From Pseudogymnoascus destructans (taxonomy: Eukaryota > Ascomycota > Leotiomycetes > Thelebolales > Thelebolaceae): a stretch of 64,000 bases of DNA. The position numbers were made by a program, and so were the translations under genes. The DNA lies in the NCBI RefSeq assembly GCF_001641265.1, contig NW_020167522.1, forward strand, positions 1,674,001 to 1,738,000, written 5' to 3'. This document shows positions 52,985 to 62,349 of this stretch, one piece after another. Positions within the stretch are counted from its first letter, which is position 1, and each line of letters begins with the position of its first letter. The notes below the pieces were generated by a model. The model was not told where the DNA came from. It did not search any database and saw nothing but the letters and a program-made list of their open reading frames with translations.

Positions 52985-53455
52985 TTTCTGTCTTTTTTGC
53001 GACTGAGGATGATTCTGTGTTGTTGCGACCAAGGATTCTGTCTTGTTGTTTTGGATTCTGTCTTGTTGCGAGCGAGGATTCTGTCTTGTTTTGCGACTGA
53101 GGATTCTGTCTTGTTGTTTTGTGACCGAGGATTCTGTCTTGTTGTTACCGAGGATTCTGTCTTGTTGCGACTGAGGATTCTTGTTGTGACTGAGGATTCT
53201 GTCTTGTTGTTTTGTGACCGAGAATTCTCTCTTGTTGTGACCGAGGACTCTGTCTTGTTGCGACGGAGCATTCTTGTTGCGACGGAGGATTCTGTCTTGT
53301 TGTGACTGAGGATTCTGTGTTGTTGCGACTGAGGATTCTGTGTTGTTGTTTTGGATTCTGTCTTGTTGTGACCGAGGATTCTGTGTTGTTGTTTTGGATT
53401 CTGTCTTGTTTTGCGACCGAGGATTCTGTTGTTTTGATTCTGCCTTGTTGTTGTT
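52985..53455. repeat. Minisatellite of GAGGATTCTGTCTTGTTGYGAC units
   Basis: About twenty imperfect units of 20-23 bp with core GAGGATTCTGTCTTGTTGC run in tandem, with insertions of TTTTGGATTCTG. Both strands therefore have open repetitive frames (EDSVLL, NKTESSVTTR), which are artefacts of the repeat. It begins immediately after the last Crypton motif. Confidence 0.9.
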
Positions 53456-53605
53456 ACGATGGTCATAGAGGTCATGATGCCAGTCCAGGAAAAGTAATCT
53501 AGATTGAATCTAAAGAGAGAAGAAAAAGAAGAAGGAAGGAAGGTGAGGCTATTCCTCATAACATACAGTTGTCTGCTTAGCGGTTGTAACCTTGGTGGCT
53601 AAGGC

Positions 53606-53930
53606 TAGTAGCTACGTTGCAAAGATATTTTATAACGAAAGTGGTGGTCGAATAGGGGTAATTTGCAGTGTGGCAGTCGCAAAAGGGTACATATCAGTTC
53701 TTCCATTTACATATATATTTGTATGGCAATAGACGTACCATGATGTATCTTTTTCCAGCGGCCACCACCACTCCCCCCACCCGCCCAGTTCCAAAGCACT
53801 TACTGAAGTAGAAAAATTTATCAAAGGCCAGTATTCTACAGAGGGAACAAAGGGTTCTAGTCACATAGGGTACTACAAAGGGAACGCCGTAGAGGGTATG
53901 GTCAGAATGGGAGAATTACAGACAATTTAC
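53606..53930 (-). mobile_element. Harbinger 5' end fragment, second copy
   Basis: Copy of 5951-6255, the leader region of the Harbinger element, truncated at 53606. As in the first copy it is joined to MULE sequence on its right, through a shared 6256-6445-like spacer (53931-54100). Confidence 0.75.
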
Positions 53931-54139
53931 TAGTAATTTCCCTTGTCATGTCATAGGTGAACTCACGAAAATCATGAAGATCACAACTTTTCAAAGCCTC
54001 GATTCCAACTCATTTTAGAATTGCCTATTTAGGCCTTACAGTGGACTACAGTAAGCACTAAACAGGGTTACGTATGCTCTAATACTAATATATTCTAGCT
54101 CAGCTTGGCATGGCCTGATCAGGCAATGTAAAGCCAGAG

Positions 54140-54968
54140 CCTGTCGGAGACTGCTAAAACGTTCTATTATGCCCAGGCTCGCCGCAGGTGCCGCAGCGTG
54201 GTAGACCCTAACGCCTCGGGTGGAGTCTGTGACCCTCCGGTCACCCGAATTCCCCACGGCCGACCGCGAAAAGAGAGGGTTCGGAGAGAGGATGCCCGGC
54301 GTCCTCGAGGACGCCGGGATCGCCGGGATCACGGAGGACTTCTGCTGCTTGGGGCAGTCATTGCTGCTGTGCCAGACTTGGTCCGAGAAGACCCTCGACA
54401 GAGATCGGAGGCAGAGGCAGTTGATACTGCCTCTGCCATCACACATCTGTTGGAAGAAAGGGAGTCAATTGACTCCCTTGTTAAAAGATAAGAGCCATGG
54501 CATGCCCACAAGGCACGCCATTCTCTTGATATCGACGGCAAGAACAAGTTCTTGCCGTTAGGTCAACGAGGTAGATCCTGCTGTCTGCTGGACTACCCGT
54601 GCCTCCATTGGAGAGGACATCTGGAGCCCGTTGCAATGGGCCCAGTTCCTCCCCTCCTCTACCAACCCGGTGATGAGAGGAGGCCATTGCCAAAGGGCAA
54701 TGGCCTCCATAGCCAAAAGAGAGCGCTCAGCATGCTGGGCCATCACCCAGTGCCAAAGCGCATCGAGAAGCTCCACAATTGGGAGCTCTCGATCCGTGCG
54801 GATGAGCTTGTTAAAGCTCTCTGCAATATTTGAAGTATCGTGGCCATATCGACGGCCATGAAACTTTGCTAGAGTCCACCGTTCAGGCTCAGCACCACAA
54901 AGGTAAGCTGAGGCTTTGGGCTTTAAAGCCCGAAGCTCCTCCAAAAGACTGTTGAATTGGGCCACCAC
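54140..54968 (-). pseudogene. MULE transposase C-terminal half, with inverted block
   Basis: On the minus strand from 54968: VAQFNSLLEELRALKPKASA, RRYGHDTSNIAESFNKL, VELLDALWHWVMAQHAERSL, and, after a frameshift near 54600, a SWIM finger CSCRRYQENGVPCGHAM. The following block 54198-54386 (DPPVTRIPHGRPRKERVRRE, then RRDHGGLLLLGAVIAAVPD) is coded on the plus strand, so it is inverted. The final CCHC-like RCGTCGEPGHNRTF is on the minus strand again at about 54145-54196. The catalytic half before residue VAQF is absent. Confidence 0.85.
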
Positions 54969-55009
54969 AGTGTTTGCTTTGTTCTCAAGCTTCTGAGTGA
55001 GAAGGTATT

Positions 55010-56176
55010 TGTAATGGTGGGTGCACCAGATGTGAGAATCTAGCCACCCAAGGAAGGGATGAATTTACTAAGACAACACACTGTCTTAGGAAACAGAGCC
55101 AAAGGGTTGTAGCTTAGACTATTCCACAATGCAGCAATCAGGTGTGTGATGTAGTGAAGTGGTTCAGACAAGTTGCAACAAATGTTGAGTCTGGGAACTC
55201 AGGGGTAAGTCAGAGGTTAACACCTCACTGACTTTTCAGAAACAAGGAGTAACAAGATGAATGCTTGGAAGCTTGGAAAAGATGTGGAAGTATGTGATAG
55301 TCGATTTACTGTATTGTCTGCTTGCCCTTTCTTAAGGAAAGGGCAATCCTATTTATGCTAAAGGAGTGTAGTTCTCTCATTTTCCAAGACTTTCCATGAC
55401 TAACCAGGCTTGTAACTGTAGTCGACGTAAGAGAATCCCATAGAACCATCTCCTAGGTTCCTAGCCTATAGGAAGTGAAAGGAGGTCCAAGATCAGAGTA
55501 CCCCTATAGACAAATTATGTCATAACTGTTACGATATCAAGTGCGCCTTGCAGCTCGAGTGGGGGTTCAGGGGTGTGGGGAGCTTTCCGGGGTTGGAGCG
55601 AAGTCTTCAGTTGTGGAAGTGAATTCTCAGAACTGGTCTCGCTAAAGAGAATTAACTCCACAATAGCTGTATATAGATCGAGCCACTGCTCGAGTGCTCC
55701 TCTTCTCTTTCCTTTCTTCTCTAGATTGAGTTTAATTCATAATACCCAACTGGCGCCCTATGCCTTGGTGAACCGTGACAATATCTTAACCAATCTTGTG
55801 GGTAACTAAGGAGCGATGACGTGTAATGAATAATAGAGGGTTGTAGAAGCTTTTGGAGCTATCGTTCATGTTCCTAGGCTTCTAGTTGATAGAGATATGT
55901 CATGTGTAGTATTAGCCCAGTAACTAAGGAGTAATGTCATGTAATGAATCATAGAGGGTTGTAGAGATATGCTATGTGGTCATATCGGCCCAGTAACTAA
56001 GGAGCAATGATGTGTAATGAATCATAGAGGGTTGTAGCAATCGTTGAGTAGTAGTGCTCTTGTTGTTGGTGTGACAAGCCAAAATATGTATAGTGACTTG
56101 TAGGTTTGAGGAGGAGATTTCTAAGTTTGCTCTTGAGTTTGATAGCAAACTGAGTGCAACGAATGTCAGTATGACA
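55010..56176 (+). repeat. Family A LTR, mosaic subtype
   Basis: It begins TGTAATGGTGGGTGCACC and ends GTCAGTATGACA. The middle part has the same additional CAGTAACTAAGGAG / AATGAATCATAGAGGGTTGT blocks as 15981-17240. It is interrupted by a chromovirus LTR. Outer flanks GTATT and GCGTT do not match well, so the copy probably arose by recombination between two insertions. Confidence 0.88.
55527..55780 (+). repeat. Chromovirus solo LTR (family D)
   Basis: A 254-bp copy from TGTTACGATATCAAGTGC to GTGAACCGTGACA, flanked by ATAAC (55522-55526) and ATATC (55781-55785), a target duplication with one mismatch. It interrupts the family A LTR. Confidence 0.9.
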
Positions 56177-57876
56177 GCGTTGCTCATGTCTTTCAGATGA
56201 ACCTATCCTCTTGGACAGTGATGTGGGCGACAGTGGAGTGCTGGACGATGCTGAGAGGGAGATCCTAGTAGATCTCTCCGGTTCTCAAGCTGCACTAAGT
56301 GATGCGACGATACAGACAACTACGACAAAGGTGAATGACGTGCTATTGCTTGCCTCTCAAAACATGAGCAAGCTTGAGACAAAGGGTCTATCTGGTTTGG
56401 GTAGTGTTCAAGAAACCAGTGCTATCTCTGTGACCGAAGGAATCCCAACGAACGAAGACAAGATCGATAAATATCAACCAAAATCAAGAAGGGATAGCAA
56501 TGATTACATTTCCGCAGAGAACGACCATATGGACACGATTGAACTAAGCTCTGGGGTGAGGCGAAGCGATGATCGAGATGGAAGCATAGAAGCTACTGAT
56601 GGTGAAGACCATGCCAATGATAGCTCCGGTTCTGATATAGAGCACCCACAGCGTTTAAAACGGCGGAGGGCAAAGAGCACGGATAACTCTGCACAAACAA
56701 ACTTCAGCAATGTGAAAGACGTTACTTTTTTAACCGATTCCTGGGATGTCTTAAGCCAGGGAGGAGCAGCGGTCTCTTTCGATCTCCCTCCAAAGAGTCA
56801 ATCTATTAATGGTGGAGATCACGTTAATGATAGCGACACCGCTGGCTCTGAGATACAGGAGCAGAGACTAAAACGGCCGAGGCGAGCAAAAAGCACAGAG
56901 AGCTCTGCACACATGAGCTCCAGCAATGTGAAGGAGGCTTCTTTTGCTATGGCTCTGAGGTCTCAACTCCAAAGACAGGAGCGACGTCGTCTGATTCCCC
57001 ACTAGAGAGTCACGAGATACCAATCCGTGGTTCCCTTATACTACAAACATTCCAGTCGGGAATAGTGTATTGCCTTAAATTTTCCCAGGAGGAGTTACCA
57101 TTTCCTCTCGACATAGAGCAGGCACAAGATGTCTTCAGCAGCGCCTCTTGTGGCGATAGAGACAGGGAGCGGCCGCATTTGCGAGAACGAGTTGTGAGCA
57201 GGCCTGGCAGGCATTCGACATATTCAGAAGATGACGACGAACTGTTGATACAGCTGAAAGAGAAAGACAAATTGCCATGGGACGAAATAGCAGAGTACTT
57301 CCTGGAAAGGACTAAAGCGACATTGCAAGTGCACTACTGCACAAAGCTGAAGAACCGCTCACAGACGTCGAAGTACAAGAAACGCAAGAGAATATGCTCA
57401 TCAGGGTTTTCAATGGACTTAGTTGATCCACAGCTTCGAGGTGCTCTTCCTTCCACACCATTCCTAGCATCAACTGCCGACTCCACCAAGAGTGCTCATG
57501 GGAACAAAGATCATACAGCAGTGCAGCCGCGTTGTAGCAGCCAAGGAGTGGAAAGCGATACATATGAGATCTGCGAGGTTGAAGCGTGGTTGCCAAGTCG
57601 ACAGTACGTAATGTGGTTTGGTACCTCGTGAAATGGGAAGGCTTTGGTGATGATAAAAATACGTGGCAGGAACAGGACAACATCAGTTCGGATCTCGTTG
57701 ACAATTTTGAGGCGAGCTATCAAGGGAACTTCGGTGTGGAACTACTAAAGAAGCGAGAACGAAGAGGAAAAATTGAATATTTTGTGAAATGGAAGGGTCG
57801 TCCAATGGGTGAGAATTCCTGGGACAAGGAAGATACAATACACTCTGAACGAATTAAAGAGTTTGAGGCAAGGTGA
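56177..57876 (+). pseudogene. SANT and double chromodomain protein, broken
   Basis: The first frame is open from the LTR junction (SDEPILLDSDVGDSGVLDDA) through an acidic, Ser-rich region with two similar blocks (QRLKRRRAKSTDNSAQTNFS and QRLKRPRRAKSTESSAHMS). A frameshift near 56945 leads to ESHEIPIRGSLILQTFQSG and a SANT/Myb-like domain (YSEDDDELLIQLKEKDKLPW, then DEIAEYFLERTKATLQVHY). A second shift near 57585 leads to two chromodomains (VVWYLVKWEGFGDDKNTWQE and IEYFVKWKGRPMGENSWDKE). Such proteins bind methylated histone tails or chromatin. The 5' end is replaced by a family A LTR. Confidence 0.8.
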
Positions 57877-58245
57877 TGGAGGAAATCATTGCATTGTATC
57901 TTAGGGCTAGCAAGCATGTGCATACGAGATGAGTTCGCTTTGGCGATAGATATTAGTTTTAGTTAATGACATATGTTGAATTCTCGGCCCGGAAGCAGGG
58001 ATCAGGGCCCTGATACCGAAGTTGTGTCAGCCAGCTTCGTGATCCTCCGGATACTGGATCTTCCGGTTCTAAAGCTTCGATTCTGAAGCTCTAGGAAAAC
58101 CAGGAGGGTTTCAGGATCCGAGCCGCGAACAGGCACAGGAATAGAGCCCGTAACAGTATATATATATAGTAGTTAGAATAGCTTCAATTATAAGAATATG
58201 CATTACAAAATTATCACTTTGGGCCCTACTGCTTCATGACTATAT
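57877..58245. other. No recognised gene
   Basis: Downstream flank of the chromodomain gene. A short TATATATATA run lies at about 58157-58166, and otherwise no coding or repeat structure was recognised. Confidence 0.4.
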
Positions 58246-58303
58246 TTTCAGTTTATATTCTCTACCTACTGCCGTGGCAGTAGGTAGAGAATATAAACTG
58301 AAA
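58246..58303. repeat. 58-bp near-perfect palindrome
   Basis: A 28-bp arm (TTTCAGTTTATATTCTCTAC, continuing CTACTGCC) is separated by only GT from its exact complement. Such a structure could fold into a hairpin with a minimal loop. No known transposon end was matched to it. Confidence 0.93.
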
Positions 58304-58975
58304 CACGGATCCTACGGATTTTGTTCCACAACATATATTGCACCAGGGACCTTGGAAATCCATACAAACTGTGCGACTTGGCGCGTGGGCCGACAGAAGC
58401 ACGTGACCACGCGCGACGGTGATTGTTGAGAGTAATTGTAAGGTACGGAGATACACAGCCAATATAGTATGTAAATCCCCGACTACCGTGATCAGTCTCT
58501 TGGCGCACCGGAGCAGAAGGCTTCACAGTAACAACAGTATATAGAATATAAAGATCAATTGAATTACTACACTATCTACGGAGCCTACTTATTATTTATG
58601 TTATTCGAAGGACCTACCCAAACACCCTGAGTAGCAGAAGGGTTTGGGCCCAAAACCTAGTGCGTCGGAGTTCTGAGGCAAAACTGGCTCACGCCAAGCA
58701 CCAATTGGGGGACCTGACAGTAACACTGGGAAAAGCCGTCATTTTTAGGGCCAAAATGCCACCGTATCCCACGGTGCCCGTCCTCTTTTCTCCAACAGAT
58801 CCGTCACGTAATATCTCATGAAGGTTCATCCGAACGAAGCAATCAAAGAGGCTCAGGAAGGATTGTTAATTGTATGGGTTTTATCTTCCGTGAATTCCCT
58901 TGTGCTATGTTGTCGGCTAAGTGAAATATCGCTTTGATCTTCTGAGAGTATGAGACTTCGATGATGAGACGGCTT
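58304..58975. repeat. Dispersed LTR-element debris
   Basis: Bases 58570-58715 are the complement of 36593-36725 (shared words CTCAGAACTCCGA and CCCAAACCCTTCTG). This is probably the leader of a copia-type element. TGTTGAGAGTAATTGTAAGG at about 58426 looks like an LTR start, but no matching end was found. No gene. Confidence 0.5.
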
Positions 58976-59881
58976 CTAGAGCCACAGATCCTGGTATATC
59001 ATCTTCATCATTGCCGCTTCTGCGGGCCAGGCGTCCACAATATCAGCCACCCTGTTGGACCAGTCACTATCCCACGTAAACGCAAAAAAGGCTGCGACGT
59101 ATTCCCAGTAGCTAGGATACCACCCCGCTGATTCCCAGTCCACAATTGACACATCATAGTCTTTCCCCTGCGAAAGCTCCTGTGACGAGATCTCCCTGAC
59201 TAGAATATTCTTCATCTGTAAATCAGAGTGGGTAAATGTAGATGTGCGATCGTCCTCAACAAGATCCAACAACAGCTGGTTTTCGAAGAAATCAGCCAGA
59301 TAAGAATGCCTTTTGCGGTCTTCTGCGTTAAGCCGAGATTTCGAGATTAGCCCCAGAACGAGGTCACTCTCACTTCCAAAGGGGCCGGATATCTTCGGAT
59401 CGTACGCTGGAGAGTAGAATAGATGATGTGGCATGTGGCTCTTGTTGATGGCCCCAAAAAAGCCAGGGGACTGAAGGGTGCGTACTTGGTTAAAAATGTC
59501 TCGTAGCTTTGAGAGAATGAGGACTTTGTCAGGTTCGTGAAGATTTGGCCACAGAAACTGGAGTGTATTTCCCTGAAGATATTCCATGACAATATAAAGC
59601 CTTCCATCAGGCTCTTTCCACATTGCATATAATCGAGGAGCCGATATTTGAAGGTTTTGCTCAATGAATAGAAGGTTCTCTCCTTCTATTTGATCGTTGT
59701 AAGGACTGTATTTTGCGATAAAATGTTCACCTACCCTCACAACCTTCCTGTCTGCCCAAGCTTCAAGTCCCTTAAGGATATTTGGTGACGCATGAATTTC
59801 ATCAACAGAGGGAAGAGGTGCAGGTAATTCCTTGGAATCCCTTAAGTATGGAAGTTGGAAAGGCTGCGCCATTGTGAACAC
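58976..59881 (-). CDS. APH-like phosphotransferase family protein
   Basis: A single-exon protein of 301 residues, MFTMAQPFQLPYLRDSKELP onward (Met4 is an alternative start). It belongs to the aminoglycoside/choline kinase-like family. VVRVGEHFIAKYSPYN is the nucleotide-binding strand region with the Lys. YIVMEYLQGNTLQFLW follows as the hinge. FTHSDLQMKNILV holds the catalytic Asp and the metal-binding Asn, and SIVDWESAGWYPSYWEY is the DFG-equivalent Asp. All key residues are present and the length is normal. The natural substrate is unknown; many fungal copies exist and drug resistance is not implied. It is transcribed in the same direction as the MFS gene upstream of it, separated by 257 bp. 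Confidence 0.87.
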   Translation of the reverse strand: MFTMAQPFQLPYLRDSKELPAPLPSVDEIHASPNILKGLEAWADRKVVRVGEHFIAKYSPYNDQIEGENLLFIEQNLQISAPRLYAMWKEPDGRLYIVMEYLQGNTLQFLWPNLHEPDKVLILSKLRDIFNQVRTLQSPGFFGAINKSHMPHHLFYSPAYDPKISGPFGSESDLVLGLISKSRLNAEDRKRHSYLADFFENQLLLDLVEDDRTSTFTHSDLQMKNILVREISSQELSQGKDYDVSIVDWESAGWYPSYWEYVAAFFAFTWDSDWSNRVADIVDAWPAEAAMMKMIYQDLWL

Positions 59882-60138
59882 CGGTGAAATGTGATCGTTG
59901 GTTTATTAAAACGTCTAGGTAGTGTATATAAGAACAACGGAAAGAGGCAGCTTCCTTCGCCACATTGCAATCAATCTCTCACACCTCATTTCCTACCTCG
60001 TCCTCCCACTTTACGCTCACGTAACCCAAACTAAATAGTCACTCCATTCCCTCGCCAAAGTAAAACACATCCAAGTCCTTAGTCCTCAAAGATAATGTCC
60101 CAGGGCAAAACCCCACCTCCTTTTACGCAACCGCTAGA

Positions 60139-61926
60139 TCAAGCAACGATCATCTGACGCCCCTTCGTCTCGACTTCATTCGCTTGATCCTCTTCAATAT
60201 CACCCTCCTTCTTCGGTTTCTCTTTCGTCTGAGCCCTCTTCCACTCCATACCTGCCGCGCCAATAGCACACAAGCAAGCGAGAATCAAGCCCATCTTGAA
60301 TATTTCGATGACAGCACCGTTATATGCGACGAGCACCAATGGGTATTCCGCAGGCGGCACAACCTGTTTCAAGCCCGTCGCACCCGCGCTAGTTATGGCC
60401 TTGGGATTCAGATCAGGAGCCATGCTAGCCAGATTCTTGATGAGTCTGGTGACAAACACGTTGTTTGCTGCTGAAATGAAAATCGTGCCTCCAAGGTTCT
60501 GCACAAAGACCATTAGGGCTATACCGATAGCGACTTCGGTTGGTCCAAGGACGGTTTGCGCCGCAGTAATACCTTGTTGGTATCCGAGACCGCCGCCGAT
60601 ACCGTAGATGATCTGATAGCCGATCCATTTGCCTGAGCCAGAGTCGACCTCTAGGGTGGTAAGAAGGCCGGCGCCAACCGAAGTCAGCACTACAGAAGCC
60701 CACATTAAAGGGATGTAGTAGCCTGTTGAGGAGACGAAGACACCGCCTAGGACAACAGAGATGGTTTGCGCGAGAAGAATAGGCAGCGTATTGATGCCTG
60801 ACTGGAGAGCTGATCTTCCACGGACGCCTTGGAACCAGATGGGAAGGAAGTAGGCAAGAACGAAGAAGTGAGCGCCCACGCAAAACATGTAAAACATACC
60901 GAAAAGTATGGATCGCTGCTTCAAGACGCTTATGGGAATGGTAGCATTCTTACCTCCCCAGAATTGAAGCGCGATAAATGCAATGAGAAGAAGACCGAAC
61001 AAGATATAGAGGGCGATGATCCGGCCGTCCGAGAACGCGTAGGTTGTTCCTCCTAGCTGAAGAGCAATGAGAAGACAGATGATCGAAGCAAGGAAGAAGA
61101 TCGCGCCTAATGGATCGAATTTAGCGATGCGTGCCCAGAGACCGGTAGAAGAGTCGTCGGTAGGCGTGGGTTGGTTTGGAGAATGTAAAAAGAATACTAG
61201 GCCAACCAAAGTGACGCCTCCGATAGGAAGGTTGATATAGAAACACCAACGCCAGGTAACATGAGAAGTAAAGGCTCCGCCGATCAAGGGTCCTGCGATA
61301 GATGCGATTCCATACATGCCAACGATCATGCCAGAATATGCAGCTCGATTCTCCGGTCGGACATAGTGGGCGATTGCGATGAGAGCTGCATCATCAGTTA
61401 AACGCCTTCCTAAAAAGATTTCGAAGACGGAAAGCGTGAGAAACAGAGCAAGACGTCCAGAGACTTACCTCCCGAAAAGGTTCCCGCGGCCCCAAGTCCA
61501 GCAACAGCGCGACCGAGAATGAATACCGCATTGTTGGGCGCGACCGCACATATCTAAGGACCCGATCTCAAATATGGCCACGGCGCCGATGTAAATTGGT
61601 TTTACGGCGTAAAGCGTGTAGAGCTTTCCGTACATAAACTGAAAGGCACAGTTGGTAAGGAGGTAGGCCGAGATATACCAGCCGACGTCTTGGAGAGAAC
61701 GGAATTGCTCTGAGATGACTGGAATAGCCGTAGCGAGGATCGTAGTGTCCACTGCCACGAGGAAGTTGCACAGACATAGTGTTGTCAGAATCACGACGAG
61801 TTTGTAGCCGCTCAGGTACGCATCTTCCTCTGGAACAGATGCATCCCTATTATCAGAAGTGCTAACGATAGTTTTTGAGGAGTCCTTCTCAGGGAGTGAC
61901 AGGTCGCGTGCTGATGTGGATTCCAT
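60139..61926 (-). CDS. MFS efflux pump, DHA14 type, one frameshift
   Basis: Exons 61926-61469 and 61385-60139 with an 83-nt GT-AG intron (AACTGA branch site). Joined length is 1705 nt, one more than a multiple of three. An extra base near 61554, in GSL-ICAVAPNN, shifts the frame, so the protein of about 567 residues is read only if it is ignored; this is either a recent mutation or a sequence error. MESTSARDLSLPEKD is cytosolic. Helices follow with VDTTILATAIPVISEQF and QDVGWYISAYLLTNCAFQFM, and after the intron SGMIVGMYGIASIAGPLIGG and WRWCFYINLPIGG, the fungal DHA14 hallmark. It is probably a plasma-membrane exporter of toxins or metabolites. Confidence 0.85.
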
Positions 61927-62349
61927 GTTGGCGACTGTCCTGTTATCGTTTATTGGAAGAGGTGGTAGGAGAATATGTAAGGGACGACAAAAATCAGGTC
62001 CGTAACTGTTTGCCGGCCACTGCCCAACGCAGCATGATGGCATTGGCAGGTCCAGGTCTCAGATTCCCATGCAACTGTTGTGAAGTGATTCGCTGATAGT
62101 CCTGATGTGGGATGTGACTGGCATATAAGCACTAGGAAAGGAACTCCTAGGAAACGTACATGGTGGGTAAGCACCAAGAAGTAAGCACTAAGAAAGCAGG
62201 GTTCATTTAGACGAAGCCTTTCCAGAAAGTAGGGTCTTATGTTATGATTGCGGACTGTATCCAGCCCCAACATATGCTTCCAATTCCTCGACCGAAATTG
62301 TGTGTTTGACGAAATTGCTTCTTGTTTGCATCGCCACCACCTAGCGACA
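61927..62349. promoter_or_regulatory. Divergent promoter of MFS pump and P450
   Basis: 423 bp separate the two start codons, which point away from each other, so both genes share an upstream region. Three TAAGCAC(T/C)A words lie at about 62126-62195. I cannot name a factor for them. Co-regulation is inferred from arrangement only. Confidence 0.5.

Noticed and set aside
52997..53559. Long open frames EDSVLLRLRIL... and NKTESSVTTR... on both strands
   Set aside because: They follow the minisatellite period on either strand and have low complexity; they are not genes.
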